From Hyposmocoma kahamanoa (Eukaryota; Arthropoda; Insecta; Lepidoptera; Cosmopterigidae): a DNA stretch of 64,000 nucleotides. This document shows, one piece after another, positions 1 through 10,463 of this stretch; the first letter of the stretch is position 1; each line of letters opens with the position of its first letter. The stretch covers positions 21,135,274-21,199,273 of the forward strand of contig NW_020653851.1 of the NCBI RefSeq assembly GCF_003589595.1, read 5' to 3'. The notes beneath the pieces are model-generated. The model ran no database searches, was not told the DNA's origin, and saw only the letters and a program-made list of their open reading frames with translations. The position numbers and the translations under genes are program-made.

Positions 1-585
1 AATTCATGCAGATGTAGGGCTACCAACTGTCTGAATTTATCCGGAGATGTTTGTCCTTCTGTTTGGATTTCTCATTTGTGGGCTTAGGGTAACAATTTTC
101 AGAATAAAAAGTAAAAATCCACCTCGCAAATCTGTAACAACTTATATCGATTTAGACAAATAAGCTAAAAATTAAAAAAATGTATCACTTTTTTCAATAA
201 GTAACTAAACATCTTCAAAGTAAAGTTTACGAAATAAACAAGAACGCAAAATCAACTCGAATGATTCGGAAAAATATCTCGTAAGAATTTAAAATAAATA
301 AATGAAAAACAAAATCGAATAAAAACAGTTGACTATTTCTTTATTTTCAAATTAAAACTAAAATAAAAAGTAAAGTAACCGACCAGAGTTTTGAAAAAAA
401 AGCACTGCACTATTTTTGTGATTTACTAGTGTTCCGCAAAATGTACCTGTAAGTGTATTCAAAAAATTGCAAAATATGTAGAATGGCCGTTTTTACGCTT
501 TGAAACGGAAGACTATGTTATTATTCTATAATGTTATTTTATGTACGTACTTGTAGTCTAAATCGTGTGTAAATAATTTTAATTG
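1..585. other. AT-rich intergenic sequence, no gene seen
   Basis: No open frame with recognisable protein content, no tRNA-like boxes and no obvious inverted ends are visible. The stretch is AT-rich with A runs. Confidence 0.5.
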
Positions 586-597
586 TTATCTGAAATG

Positions 598-607
598 AAA
601 AAAAAAA
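598..607 (-). terminator. Pol III T-run terminator of tRNA-His
   Basis: Ten consecutive A on the plus strand, read as T on the minus strand, lie about 25 bases past the 3' end of the tRNA-His gene. Runs of four or more T end RNA polymerase III transcripts, so this is the likely terminator. Confidence 0.75.
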
Positions 608-632
608 CAGCTCCGCCGCGACAGTGAGACAC

Positions 633-704
633 TGCCGTGACCAGGATTCGAACCTGGGTTACTACGGCCACAACGTAGGGTCCTAACCACTAGACGATCA
701 CGGC
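633..704 (-). tRNA. tRNA-His (anticodon GTG)
   Basis: The minus strand folds as a complete 72-nt tRNA. The acceptor stem pairs GCCGTGA with TCACGGC and the discriminator base is A. The D arm is GTCT/GGAC, and the A-box region lies in TCGTCTAGTGGTTAGG. The anticodon stem pairs CTACG with CGTAG around loop TTGTGGC, giving anticodon GTG. The T arm holds a perfect B box, GGTTCGAATCC. There is no intron and no encoded CCA. The sequence closely follows insect tRNA-His as I recall it; the anticodon stem shows a paired C-to-T and G-to-A change relative to that recollection, so pairing is kept. The gene charges histidine and is transcribed by Pol III from its internal boxes; a T-run follows. SINE-derived tRNA-like heads elsewhere in the window have broken stems, and this one does not. 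Confidence 0.93.
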
Positions 705-1048
705 TACCGGAGCTGTTACCTTTGGTTGTTAAAAACACGTTCTGTTTCTCGCTGTGTTCTAAGTTGACTAAGTTAACAAGGTTAGAAGTAGTAAAGAGAC
801 TGTTTATAAATGGTTGACTTTCGATTTTTGCTGAGTTAGCGGTGAACTTGAGCACTTTCTCTACCCGCGGCGATAATGGCGTCGCCGGTGGTGGTACAAG
901 ATTGCAACGTATAATTGCCGTTCTGATTGCCAGGTATTGCAGCTATAATCGTTATTTACTTATGATTAGGTTATAATAAAGCCTCATGTGAGATGTCAAA
1001 AGTGCTTATATCACATGAAAGTAAGTAATATAACATTTTTATTATTAA

Positions 1049-1770
1049 AAAACCGACCTCAAAGTTCGTGGAATTACGTCTATTTGCCAAATTTTATTGA
1101 CCGGAAACTTAAATTACCGGAAAGTGCGCGAAACCGGATTCATACCCTAGTTTGCCACCCTTACACAGAAAAAAAGGAATTCTACTAATAAGAAAGAGCA
1201 ATTTCTCAAAATATTAATAAATATTTTGTTGAATATATAGTAGCTTTGTGACTTGAAATAAATTAATTTGCTCTTGGATTAAATATTTCTGTCTTATAAC
1301 TAAAATACACTTTTGAGACGTTTTTTACTATTATCAAGTAATTATTCTCTAGCGTCTATAAGGAGAGGATCGTTTGTTGGATTTAATAAATTTGTCTTCA
1401 TAAAAATAATTTTGTCTTTTTCTAAGTAATCTGTTTTTACCATGTAGAGGGTTTGCGCACTACGTCAGTTCCGAATCCGAGAAATAACGGTCTAAAATGT
1501 AACAGGTGTCCGAAGTATCATTCTATCTCTAGGTGTACAAGCGATATTCGTATTTTTCCGATTCGAATAGGACTTAGTGCACAGGCGACACCTCCGAAAT
1601 GGGTCCGAAGTTTCTAGATTTATATACGAAGTGCAATATTTTCTTCAATAATAAATGGGACCAATACTGAGGCGCTCTTTCAAACAAAAAAAGAATCAAC
1701 AAAATCGGTTTACAAATGTCGCGTACGATACATACAAAAAATACAGTCAAATAGAAAACCTTCTTGCGCT
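1049..1770 (+). repeat. Dispersed repeat family F, copy 1, split by inserted DNA
   Basis: Bases 1049-1165 match the first part of a repeat also seen at 12395-12835 and 25185-25470 (starting AAACCGACCTCAAAAGT), and about 1640-1770 match its second part (TGGGACCAATACTGAGG onward). About 470 bases, including a family A element, lie between them, so this copy appears interrupted. The family has no visible coding capacity. It resembles a very common lepidopteran repeat ending in AACCGACTTCAAAA, which I recall but cannot classify. Confidence 0.55.
1451..1632 (+). mobile_element. Family A MITE-like element, copy 1
   Basis: It begins GTTTGCGCACTACGTC and carries the internal motif CTAGGTGTACAAGCGATA, both shared with copies at 4541, 35440, 44986 and 54938. 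In better copies the ends are inverted repeats built on TTTGCGCACTACGTCCGA. No coding capacity. It is probably a non-autonomous DNA transposon. Confidence 0.6.
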
Positions 1771-2335
1771 TGAAAAATTATACGAACTACACGAAAGAAA
1801 TTATGTACGTGTGTAATTTCATAACTGTCATATTTAAGCATAAAATGTTAACGACTAATTTCGTTCGTAGAATCTTTAAACTCTCTCACGAAAAGTGGTA
1901 ATTTTGTAGCAATGTGAATGTAATAAATGTTTTGACTTTGACTTTGACGTTGACAAATAATAAGCAAAATTATTTTTTGTTAAATTTTGTGAAAATTTAC
2001 TAGGGCCCGTCGCCCATTGGCGGAACGGTACGGAAAGGGAGCCTGCGGCATCCCTATACGTAAGCGCACACTGGCGGCAATTATGCCGCGGTATCTTTAG
2101 GTATGCCGAAGCATGCTGTGCTTGTCTCCCCTCACCCCGCTCACCCGTTGTCGCACACGGCTTCCTGAAGCCTGCCGAAGTATTCAGAAGGCTACCGAAG
2201 TTTTCCAGAGGCTGCCGGCTCGGATCCCTAAGCATTTTTTTCACCTACGACCATCTCTATTGAAATTTTAACTATAAATCATGCAATTAAGGTCTATTAT
2301 TAATCGTCACATAAAAATCCCGTTGTTGTCCCGTT
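1771..2335. other. No gene; GC-richer patch with weak tandem repeat
   Basis: A minus-strand open frame spans 1876-2244 but I recognise no domain. Bases about 2166-2225 hold roughly three imperfect units of ~20 bases built around GCCTGCCGAAG, which could explain the open frame without a gene. Confidence 0.4.
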
Positions 2336-2339
2336 TGTA

Positions 2340-2470
2340 GGCACCGGGCCCGAAGGAACTTGAAACCTTTCGGGCCCTTTATACGTCTGATGGTCGCGGC
2401 TGATAAGATGGGACCCGAAACGTTAGTTTGTTTGAAAAAACAAATATACGCGAAAAAATAGTTTCATTTC
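2340..2470 (+). repeat. Dispersed repeat family T, copy 1
   Basis: It contains GACCCGAAACGTTAGTTTG, followed by TTTGAAAAAACAAATATACG and AGTTTCATTTCC. The same order occurs at 53055-53155 (plus) and 61735-61855 (minus), with pieces near 24958-25020 and 34625-34770. The pattern resembles terminal regions of Penelope-like or related retroelements; the assignment is inference. Confidence 0.5.
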
Positions 2471-2879
2471 CAATTTACTAAAGGAGTTACGTAATTCATA
2501 AAGAACTTTAGGAAACATGTTCACGTTTCAGGAAATCCTTTGAAATAGGAAAATATCATCAAGTAGATAATCCAAGTGTTCGACACACATCAAAGGTAAT
2601 CGCAATCTGTTGAGACCCATATAAGGCGCCGTTTGACACTTCAAAAGGAAGGCTTACGCACATTGTAGCTTATTGGTACTCGGTATTGTCGCTCTGTAAT
2701 TCGCTATTGTAAATGTTCAATGTTTTTGTCATTTAAAGCTACGACTTCTTTTGAAGTGTAGAAGTCAATAAAAAGCGTTGATAAAGGGAGTCATCACATT
2801 TAATGGACTGGTTTGAGTTGGTCAGAAAGCTATAATAATAAATATAAGAATAAATGCAATGTGAGCCAAAAAAGCATTT

Positions 2880-3215
2880 ATCTACCAATAAATGGACGTC
2901 AGCTCCGCGCTAAAAAGTGTCCGAACCTATAGGGCATTAAACCCCAAACAGAGCATCAATCGCGTCAGTCTCCGTTTGGTCGACCCACCGCGCTTGTCAA
3001 TCACGCCGTACTGTATAATAAAAACTTGTAAAAATTGCACATAAGCTACAAAAGCAATCAATTTAGTCAAATATCTAACTGTCCTTATTCTACACATTGC
3101 ACACGCAAAAGACAGAATGAGATCCAATACGTCAATTTCAATCGTTCGGACCACTTGCGATTGAAATATTTAGAACAAAGAAATTATAGAGCCGCTTTGA
3201 TGTTAATCAAAGTGT
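2880..3215 (+). repeat. Dispersed repeat family E, copy 1
   Basis: It shares AAATGGACGTC, CGCGCTAAAAAGTGTCCG, CAAAAGCAATCAA and GTCAATTTCAAT, in order, with 14110-14570. The open frames crossing it (2927-3154 minus and 3035-3307 plus) are not recognisable proteins and are best read as repeat-derived. Confidence 0.55.
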
Positions 3216-3405
3216 CTCCCGCTTTGATTAGTTCTCCTCTGCCTCAAAGGATGTCTGGAATAGATCCCTCTTCGCCAATAAGACCGCCTTTGCTCACATT
3301 AATTTAACGTTGTTTTTATACTGTTTCATTTCTTCTGTGTGAGCAATAAAGTTATCTGTCTAAATAAGTATATAATATAGTATATAAGTAGCACATAATT
3401 TAGTA

Positions 3406-3870
3406 GAGCTTCTCGTGGAAGAGTTCGTCCAGGAAAGTACAGCCACCTTACCTATTTCTGCCGCCAAGTAGCAATTTAAGCATTATTGCGTTCCGGTTTT
3501 GAAGGTAAGGGACTTACTGGTGAAATTACAAGCACATGGGACTTGTCAACTTATGTTTCAGGGTGACGGGCATAACGGCAATGCCCCTCAAAATCTTTGC
3601 GATTTATAGCTATGAGTGGCACTACAGCTTCTATGGATAGGATTCATAAAAACCTTCTTTACGAAGGCTGGCAACCATCATGGCTATCCTTATTTTTGAA
3701 GCTGCCGCTATTATGAGGGAACGTGTTCTAAGATTGAACCAGTCCCTCAGATTGTGCAACTAGTAGGTTTTTCTTCTACAAAGCGACGTTTCTTTGAATT
3801 TCTTTGGCCCTGAAACTGTCATCCATAGGCATACCACCTGTTCGTCACGTCACTTGATATCATAAAAAAT
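3406..3870 (+). repeat. Dispersed repeat family B, copy 1, with ~190-bp insertion
   Basis: This is a near full-length copy of the most abundant repeat in the window. Its left end resembles GAGCTCCTTGTGAAAGAGTT, and a central block reads ACATGGGACTTGTCAACTTA. Its right end runs CTTGTTCGTC through TCACTTGATATCATAAAAA. Between about 3641 and 3830 roughly 190 bases absent from other copies interrupt it. There is no tRNA-like promoter and no clear terminal inverted repeat, so the class is unresolved. Confidence 0.65.
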
Positions 3871-4540
3871 AAATTAATTAAAAAAATAAGGGAAAATTAG
3901 ACGTTGCATGTTTCGCTTTCGCTCGAAACGCCGACGAAAACGCACATCTTTTTCGCTCATATTACTTGGATATCAAATCGAAAACCGACTTGACTGGCTT
4001 AAGCTAATTCCGTGCCTACAAGTGGTGTGACCCCTTAACGCAGTTCCTGGGGACAGATAATTTCACAGCTGCGTAAGCAATAATTTACCAATTAGACTTT
4101 CCCAATTCTTTCACGATCTTCAGTTGGAAAACGAATGACAAACGCTTTCGACAAACGATTGACAAGATGAAAAACTGAGAAAATTGCGATTTTATACGAA
4201 TTGCGTCACAGTTAATTTGTTGAAAAGCACACCCATGCGCAGATCAGTCGATCGTATTATTTTATTGTAATTATGTCTTTATTATCATAGTAGCAGTAGA
4301 ACTACTTGTGAAAGATCGCGTATAGCGTAAAGCTTTTTATGATAACATGTGACGGGACGAACAAGTCGTGCGATAGGTGATAATCGACACGCCTTTCAGG
4401 CATTCCATTACGCCAGTCACCCTGAGACATTAGTCGAAGAGTCCGTTGTGAGTGTAATTACAAACAGGTCCTTCTTTCTGCTTCCCCGTTAACAATTTTT
4501 CAATGACATTCGATTATTAATCACATGTTAAATTAAGAGC

Positions 4541-4755
4541 ATTTGCGCACTACGTCCGATTTGTGTCATTTCCGAATCCGAGAAATGATAGTCCGAAATC
4601 TCACAGGGATCATTTTATCTTTAGGTGTACAAGAGATATTCGTATTTCTTCGAATTCGAGTTGGACTTAGTGCACAAGCGACATCCAAAGTGAGTCCGCG
4701 TTTTCTAGATTTCTATAGTCTCGAATTCGGAACGAATACGAAGAACGCGCTAGTT
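4541..4755 (+). mobile_element. Family A MITE-like element, copy 2
   Basis: It starts ATTTGCGCACTACGTCCGAT and ends near CGAACGAATACG plus GCGC. It shares the internal GTGTACAAG block and a TTAGTGCACAAGCGACAT block with copies 1, 3, 4 and 5. The open frame crossing it is a by-product. Confidence 0.6.
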
Positions 4756-4786
4756 TCGTTTCTGCCATTTTACCTATTTCATTAGC

Positions 4787-4892
4787 CGCGTTCCGGTTTT
4801 GAAAGATAAGAATGTGAAACTGCAAGCGCATGGGTTTGTCAACTTTACGTCACAGAGTGATGGGCGCAACGGCAGTGACCCATGACATCTTA
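4787..4892 (+). repeat. Family B fragment
   Basis: It matches the middle of family B from GCGTTCCGGTTTTGAA through GTTTGTCAACTTT to GGCAGTGACCC. Both ends are missing. Confidence 0.5.
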
Positions 4893-5280
4893 AAATCTAA
4901 CATATATCTAATATAATATAAAAAAATCTATACTTAGTTATGTGTAAATAGGTTACTACCTATTTACACGAATTTGCACTTATCGGCGACGAGTGACACA
5001 ATGTGGTGTCTACTAACCGACCTTGGAATCATCGATATACAACAACTTTCTGTATGCTGTAACTCTGATCACCACACTAGGCCACGCCTATGTGTGGTTA
5101 TCACGCAAGACGTTTATGACAGTGGACGAGTATTACAGCATCTCTTCTATACAAAGTCGTAAGATAAAATAAAATATATATGAATAAGAAATAAAAATGC
5201 ACTACAATTAATAAAGTAAAAGTAATATGAAAAGTTATAAGTGCAACAACTGACATGAGAATAACTATTATAATACGTAG

Positions 5281-5335
5281 GTGTATGTGTGTACTTATGT
5301 GTGTGTTCGTGCGTGTGTGTATGTGTTCGTTTTCG
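5281..5335. repeat. GT-rich simple repeat
   Basis: An imperfect run of TG/TA dinucleotides. It produces a Thr/His-rich spurious frame on the minus strand. Confidence 0.8.
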
Positions 5336-5648
5336 AATTTTCATTTCACGTTTCTATCACTTTTTAGTTGTCATTGTTTCGGACTCCTTATAGGTCATGT
5401 GTAATAATTCTTGCTTTTATTTTTGACTTCGTGCACCGACAGTTCCCTCATGTCGTGTACAAAATTTATCATATTAAATTTAGTTCTTCCATTGACTATT
5501 TTAGTACCACTATGGATCCCTCTGTCGTATTCGCATCTTACTTCGAGCATGACTTGTTCACTTGTTGTATTGAATACTTTAGTACCAATACAGATCGCCA
5601 TGCATTACACTACCGTGTGAAGTTAGGCGTGAATACATGGCGGTAGTG

Positions 5649-5801
5649 TGTGAGGTGTAACCTCAAAAAAAAGTTATAAAAGATCCGTGATAGGGGCGAG
5701 CAGCTCAGTCTTGAACCGATAGTGAGCTTAGAGAATAATATTTAATTTAACTTCAATAAAAGCGATGTGAAACCGGAGTTGGATTTTATTTAGCTGTAAC
5801 A
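5649..5801 (+). mobile_element. Possible solo LTR
   Basis: The segment begins TGTGAGG and ends TAACA. In compact order it holds a TATA-like TTATAAAAG (near 5674), an initiator-like CAGTC (near 5708) and an AATAAAA polyadenylation signal (near 5756). This is the architecture of a short retrotransposon LTR. The following bases, TTTCGGTCAAAACTCC, could be a priming-site region. No second LTR or coding region is attached, so it would be a solo LTR. The limits are uncertain. Confidence 0.33.
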
Positions 5802-5823
5802 TTTCGGTCAAAACTCCATGAAC

Positions 5824-5905
5824 GCAGTGGCAGACAGTGCCGCTTCTAAATTTTAAATCGCAATGATCTATCATTGCGATTTAAAACTTAGAATAGCACT
5901 GCAAG
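5824..5905. repeat. Family B fragment folded into a hairpin
   Basis: Family B sequence (CAGTGGCAG and AAATCGCAATGAT) is followed at once by its own reverse complement. The 17-base arms at 5851-5867 and 5870-5886 are perfect with a 2-base loop. Outer pairing continues imperfectly. Confidence 0.65.
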
Positions 5906-6279
5906 TATAGTCGCGTTACTTGATAAAAACAAAAATTAATTGATTATTAAGGAATACAAACTGTATTCTGGATGTTAGCTGTATTGAGTCAGTGAGGGTA
6001 CCGGATTAGGCCCAATTTCTTCTCCCTGAAGAACACTAAACCGTCTCAAACCTGAGTTGATATTGAAATTCAAAGCTTAGTATAAATGACGTGTATACAT
6101 TTACCAGATAAGTGCGGTCATTCTTCATCGCATCTCTTAGTCTTTGTTCAAGTGAAAGAAAATTTACGCTCTTCACAAAATTAATTTGAAGAATCATCGC
6201 ATGTAATAACAAAACATATAAGCGTACGAACAAGCTCTTATTACCATCTCGTAAAACACGTTTGCACGTGGCAAAATGG

Positions 6280-6284
<5 letters not shown>

Positions 6285-6315
<31 letters not shown>
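6285..6315. repeat. (TA)n microsatellite
   Basis: About 15 uninterrupted TA units. Confidence 0.9.
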
Positions 6316-6319
<4 letters not shown>

Positions 6320-6513
6320 AAAACATAATATAGACGGCCTGAATGTCGGAGGAAGTTTACATAATTTAGAAAAACCGTATGGGCCAATCAAGGTGACAAA
6401 ATAGGCCCGATTTAGTCTCCCTGGAGAACAGCAGTCATTTATATAGGCTTATATGTGAAATATTAACAACCTCGCAAGACTGCATTACTAACATCTAAGG
6501 CTGCTAACAAATT

Positions 6514-6593
6514 GACTGCATCTTTGCAGTTAATGCGTGAGATTTCGACTGCGTGATGTTAATTACGACTTCACGCATTAACTGCATGCAGTC
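6514..6593. repeat. Inverted repeat around CAGTTAATGCGTGA
   Basis: Bases 6525-6540 and 6571-6586 are perfect reverse complements (16 bp), with an outer matching pair GACTGCA/TGCAGTC. A third partial copy follows at about 6618-6638. It is probably a decayed MITE or palindromic repeat. Confidence 0.55.
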
Positions 6594-6854
6594 TATCTCG
6601 GCTCCAAGAAGTCGGTTTCGACTGCGTGCAGTTAATACGTAAAGTCGTTATCAACTTCATCCAGTCAAGGTGCTACCCCTTGTGCACATACAGCTCCCTA
6701 CCTATTTTACAGATAGGTAAGTACTGGAGCTATAGGCACGCCCACTTCCCGACGCCGAAGCGTCTCTCCAGTTCCCAAAAACCTACACAACTGGAAGGAC
6801 TGGAGGATATCTAGCTCCTCCTCCTTCTAGTTCTCCTAGTTCTATCAGTGCCCT

Positions 6855-7085
6855 ATGACAATGTCCGGATATAGCTTCCGACTTAAAGGGCAAATCACAT
6901 GCCCCACGCGTCTTTCTCGCCTTAGGCCCTTGTCTAGACAACTACTAAGATGCGCTAGTTGCACGCGGATTGAACGTCCCGGCCACATTCTACAGAAGCA
7001 GACGAACGTGTCCATCCTTATAGCTAGGCACAAACAACGGCGTGTCCGTATCCAAGTCCGGATCCCCCAGAGACGCCTGTGAAGG
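6855..7085 (+). pseudogene. LINE remnant with R2/R4-like C-terminal zinc motif
   Basis: The plus-strand frame includes RLKGQITCPTRLSR, then CASCTRIERPGHILQ and a later RH pair. This resembles the C-terminal CCHC motif (C-x2-C-x7-H-x4-C) of R2/R4-type non-LTR retrotransposons. The last Cys of the motif is replaced by Gln, and a stop follows, so the copy is inactive. The overlapping minus-strand frames are shadows. I am moderately sure of the LINE origin and less sure of the clade. Confidence 0.4.
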
Positions 7086-7949
7086 CGTATCACTAGCGGA
7101 GGGCTTGGCCCAGACGTCCGCCGTAGATACCCTGGTCTGACCAGGGAGCCCGTAGTTTCCACGGAACTCCCTATCTCTCGAGTTGGTAGATAAGGACTGG
7201 GTCAGTGAAAGAGACGAAGTAAACCCAATTTCTTCTACCTCGAGAACACGAGCCATTGGAGCGTTTTTGGGCTGATGCAGAAATTCGACTCTCAGTAGAA
7301 ATGGTTTGAACACATTTAGTGGATAAAAACATACTTTTTACATTACATTTCTGAGTGCATGTTCAATTTACCCAAAATTGACACTCTTCATAAAGTAACT
7401 GAACAAATCGTCGCTTAAACGATAATCGTACGAATAGAACTCTTATCACCATCCTACAAAGCCCATATTGGCGAGAGATGAAATGGCATGTATGTCTATT
7501 ACGGTATTAACATTACCTAATGCCTTCTTGGGCAAACAAACTTATCTTTTACTGCTTGTTTTATTTTCATTTCACTGCGTAGTATGTTTATGTATAAACA
7601 TAATTTTTTGTAACGAGGTGTTTGTTAGATTAGACGAAAAAGAGGCAACTCCACACAATACGCACCTGTAGCTAATCCTGTGGTTTCCCACTATTAAGGA
7701 TGCACATTACGGTTCCATTTTATTTTGGAAATCGATTAAAGTTTATACGATCTAACGATTTTTTTGTATCGATTTAGTTTGTTGCGATTTTCAAGCGAAT
7801 CGATTCAATTGAAAGGTCTTGTTCAGAAAGCAGTAAACTTTTGTAACAATATTATTCAAATTGAACAAAACTCGATTTACAACACATATTTAGTTGTAAA
7901 TAGTTTTTGCCCTCGATTTTGGGCGTTAATGGGTTTTAACCCGATTAAA

Positions 7950-8420
7950 ACCCGGTGTCATCGCAACGCTATGATTTCAACGCACCAAGTGTCCTACGAG
8001 CAATCCGGTGTCGAAACGCTACGCGCAGCTTACTTACGTACTGCAGCAACCCTCCCCGCTTCGTCTCCTGGGCCTTGTGTCCGCGCGCGGTTTCAACGCG
8101 TCGTGTGGTATGTATTTCTAATTAAGGAGCTTCGGAACCAAAACCTATAAATCTCATAATTTTTTATTCCAATTTCATCTAGTCTTGAGTTCAGATCCGT
8201 GCATTTCAAACATATTTTTAAAACGGATTTAGTGGTTGGATATTGCTCATAGAATCGAACAAAACATACTGTTTGACAAAAAAAAAGAAAAAGTGAAAAT
8301 GTGACTTGGCGGTTTTTGTTCCGATGTTCCTCAATTTATATGCAGTACAAAGCAGCGTCACACCTCAAGCATCACAACGCCGCCAACGCAATGCATAGCT
8401 CTAACGTGAATAGCTACAAA
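7950..8420 (+). repeat. Dispersed repeat family H, copy 1
   Basis: It shares TCGCAACGCTA, ATTTCAACGCACC, GCGGTGTC-like and TACAACGCAGCGTCAC-like blocks, in order, with 62540-62950. The 128-residue open frame starting at 7764 runs into it and is not recognisable. Confidence 0.5.
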
Positions 8421-8879
8421 AAGCTTTTCGTTTATTAAAAATATCGTCGTTCAACTTACGACTATGATACTCCAGTGATGTCAACCAGAAAAGAAAACAA
8501 TATTTCAGATTCTTATCGAAATATGCCACACGATAATAAATCATTTCCCGAAAAGATTCCACGTTTTACTTAGTAAGATACCCGTAGTGAATCAGATGGA
8601 AAAATTTCATTTCTGAAAATATCACTGACTTGTAACCTCTTTCTTCTACGTCACCGTTTATTCATGTATATCAATTTGTATATCTTTTGTGCTCGGATCA
8701 GTCGTAGCGTGCATAACTTCGTGTTTATTCTTTCTCGTTTACCTTACTGTTATAAGAAAAATAATTTGCGAACGTGTATAGTACATTCTAGACGCAATCG
8801 AAGGTTGTGTAAACCGTGCTAAGAAAATACAGTTGGAAACAAATACACAGAAATAACTTTTTCTTGAAAACAAAAACCA

Positions 8880-9340
8880 CCTCAAAAGTTTGATTATCGG
8901 CTTTTTTCAATTTGCATGGGGTCCCCTAATCAGATTCTGAGTTCTTGCAGGTGACAATAGGACTGTTACGGACTCCTTTGTACATTTCATACTTTTTTCT
9001 GGTTGTCATGGTTACGGTAATTTGTTGATTACATGTATTGTGTCAAGTGGAAAGTTGAATTTTATTTGCAAAAAATATAGTATATATACCTTTTCAAACA
9101 AAAAAATAATTTTCCAAATCGGTCCACAATTGACGGCGAAATCGTTATGAACATTGACATACCTATAAAATTTGAGGATTTTCCTCGATTTCCATGAATC
9201 TCCTTATCAGATTCTGACTTGGATTCTTTTTTCAAACGAAAACAGAATTTTCAAAATCGGTCAAAAATTGACGGAGAAATCTGAAAACATACATACAGCG
9301 GAACGTATAACCTCCTCCTTTTTTTAAGTCGGTTAAAACG
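8880..9340 (+). repeat. Family F-related repeat
   Basis: It starts near AACCACCTCAAAAGTTTG, contains two related blocks around CCTAATCAGATTCTGA and CTTATCAGATTCTGA, and ends with CCTCCTCCTTTTTTTAAGTC then GGTTAAAA, the family F terminus. Confidence 0.45.
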
Positions 9341-9782
9341 ATGAAAAATAAATTGTTTGGCAGAAAACTATTTAATGCCTTCCGGTAAAGTGGTTGGAAA
9401 TACAAAATAGCAGTCGCAGGAAAGTAAAAGATTTGAAGCCAAATATTATTAAAATGGTATTAAATATTTTACAAGAACAAGAATTTAGTAGAACCACATG
9501 GTGATTCATCATATCCATAATTTATTTATTTGTGAAAAAATAGTTGTATAGAAGTTGACATGTAACAAAATTAGTATAGGTAGTTTCACTGTTTCAGGTC
9601 AAACATTAAGCATACAAAGATATTACAGGTACATACATAGATTTACTCATATGCATTTCAAGAGGCTAAATCAGGTGGTAACATGTTTAAATAATATTAC
9701 ATGGGCGTGCACACGTGGAATAACTAGTCAATCAGATGAATAATACGAGCTATATTTTATTTATTTTTATTATACAAACAGA

Positions 9783-10463
9783 TTGAATTATACAAACGAA
9801 AAACTGAATCTTGTGGATACAGTTGTGTTTCTAGGTATAACGTTAGATGCTTAATTGCAATGGGGTCCCCATATAAATAAGTTATCAAAAGGGCTCTGCA
9901 TTGCACGCGATTAAAAAAATAAGGAAACTTTCAGACGTTGAAACCGCTAGATTGGTTTGCTTCAGCCACTTTCACAGTCTAATGACATACGGCATTTTGC
10001 TTTGGGGTAATGCCGCCGATATCAATAGAATCTTTGTCCTGCAGAAACGTGCAGTTAGGGCAATTTACAATCTGGGCCCCAAAGTATCTTTGAGAGATAA
10101 GTTTAAGGAAATTAACATTCTTACACTAGCCTCACAGTACATTTATGAAAATGTAATTTATGTTAAAAGGAATAGTAATTTCTAAATGAAAAATAGTGAC
10201 AGACATAACATTAATACGAGGAATAAAAATAAATTAGCTTTTCTTGATAGTCGTCTTCACAAAGTCAAAAAATCATTTAAGGGGCAATGTATACGCTTCT
10301 ATAACAAGATTCCGGTTGATATACAAAATTTGCCTTTCACGAGGTTTAAAACGTGTGTACGTAGTCTCTATCTCTGATGTTTCAAATAAAAAAAATATAT
10401 ATTGTAAATGTTGAATGTGTACAAATGTTATTTACAAAGAGCAACCCCTAGAGTTTCTTGCTG
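9783..10463 (+). pseudogene. CR1/Jockey-like LINE, 3' end of reverse-transcriptase ORF
   Basis: Translation gives VFLGITLDA, LQWGPHINKLSKGL, then KKIRKLSDVETARLVC and YGILLWGNAADINRIFVLQK. It continues with RAVRAIYNLGPK, NINTRNKNKLAFLDSRLHK and RFYNKIP. This is the post-catalytic RT/thumb and C-terminal region of a CR1/Jockey-type non-LTR retrotransposon. Stops (for example at 10183-10185, otherwise in frame) and a frameshift near 9900 make it a dead copy. The 5' part is absent, as expected for 5' truncation during target-primed reverse transcription. The 3' UTR ends in AAAGAGCAACCCCTAGAGTT, a block also seen reversed near 60540. Family D starts immediately after. Confidence 0.85.

Noticed and set aside
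6990..7313. 107-codon minus-strand frame
   Set aside because: Antisense to the LINE zinc-motif frame; no domain.
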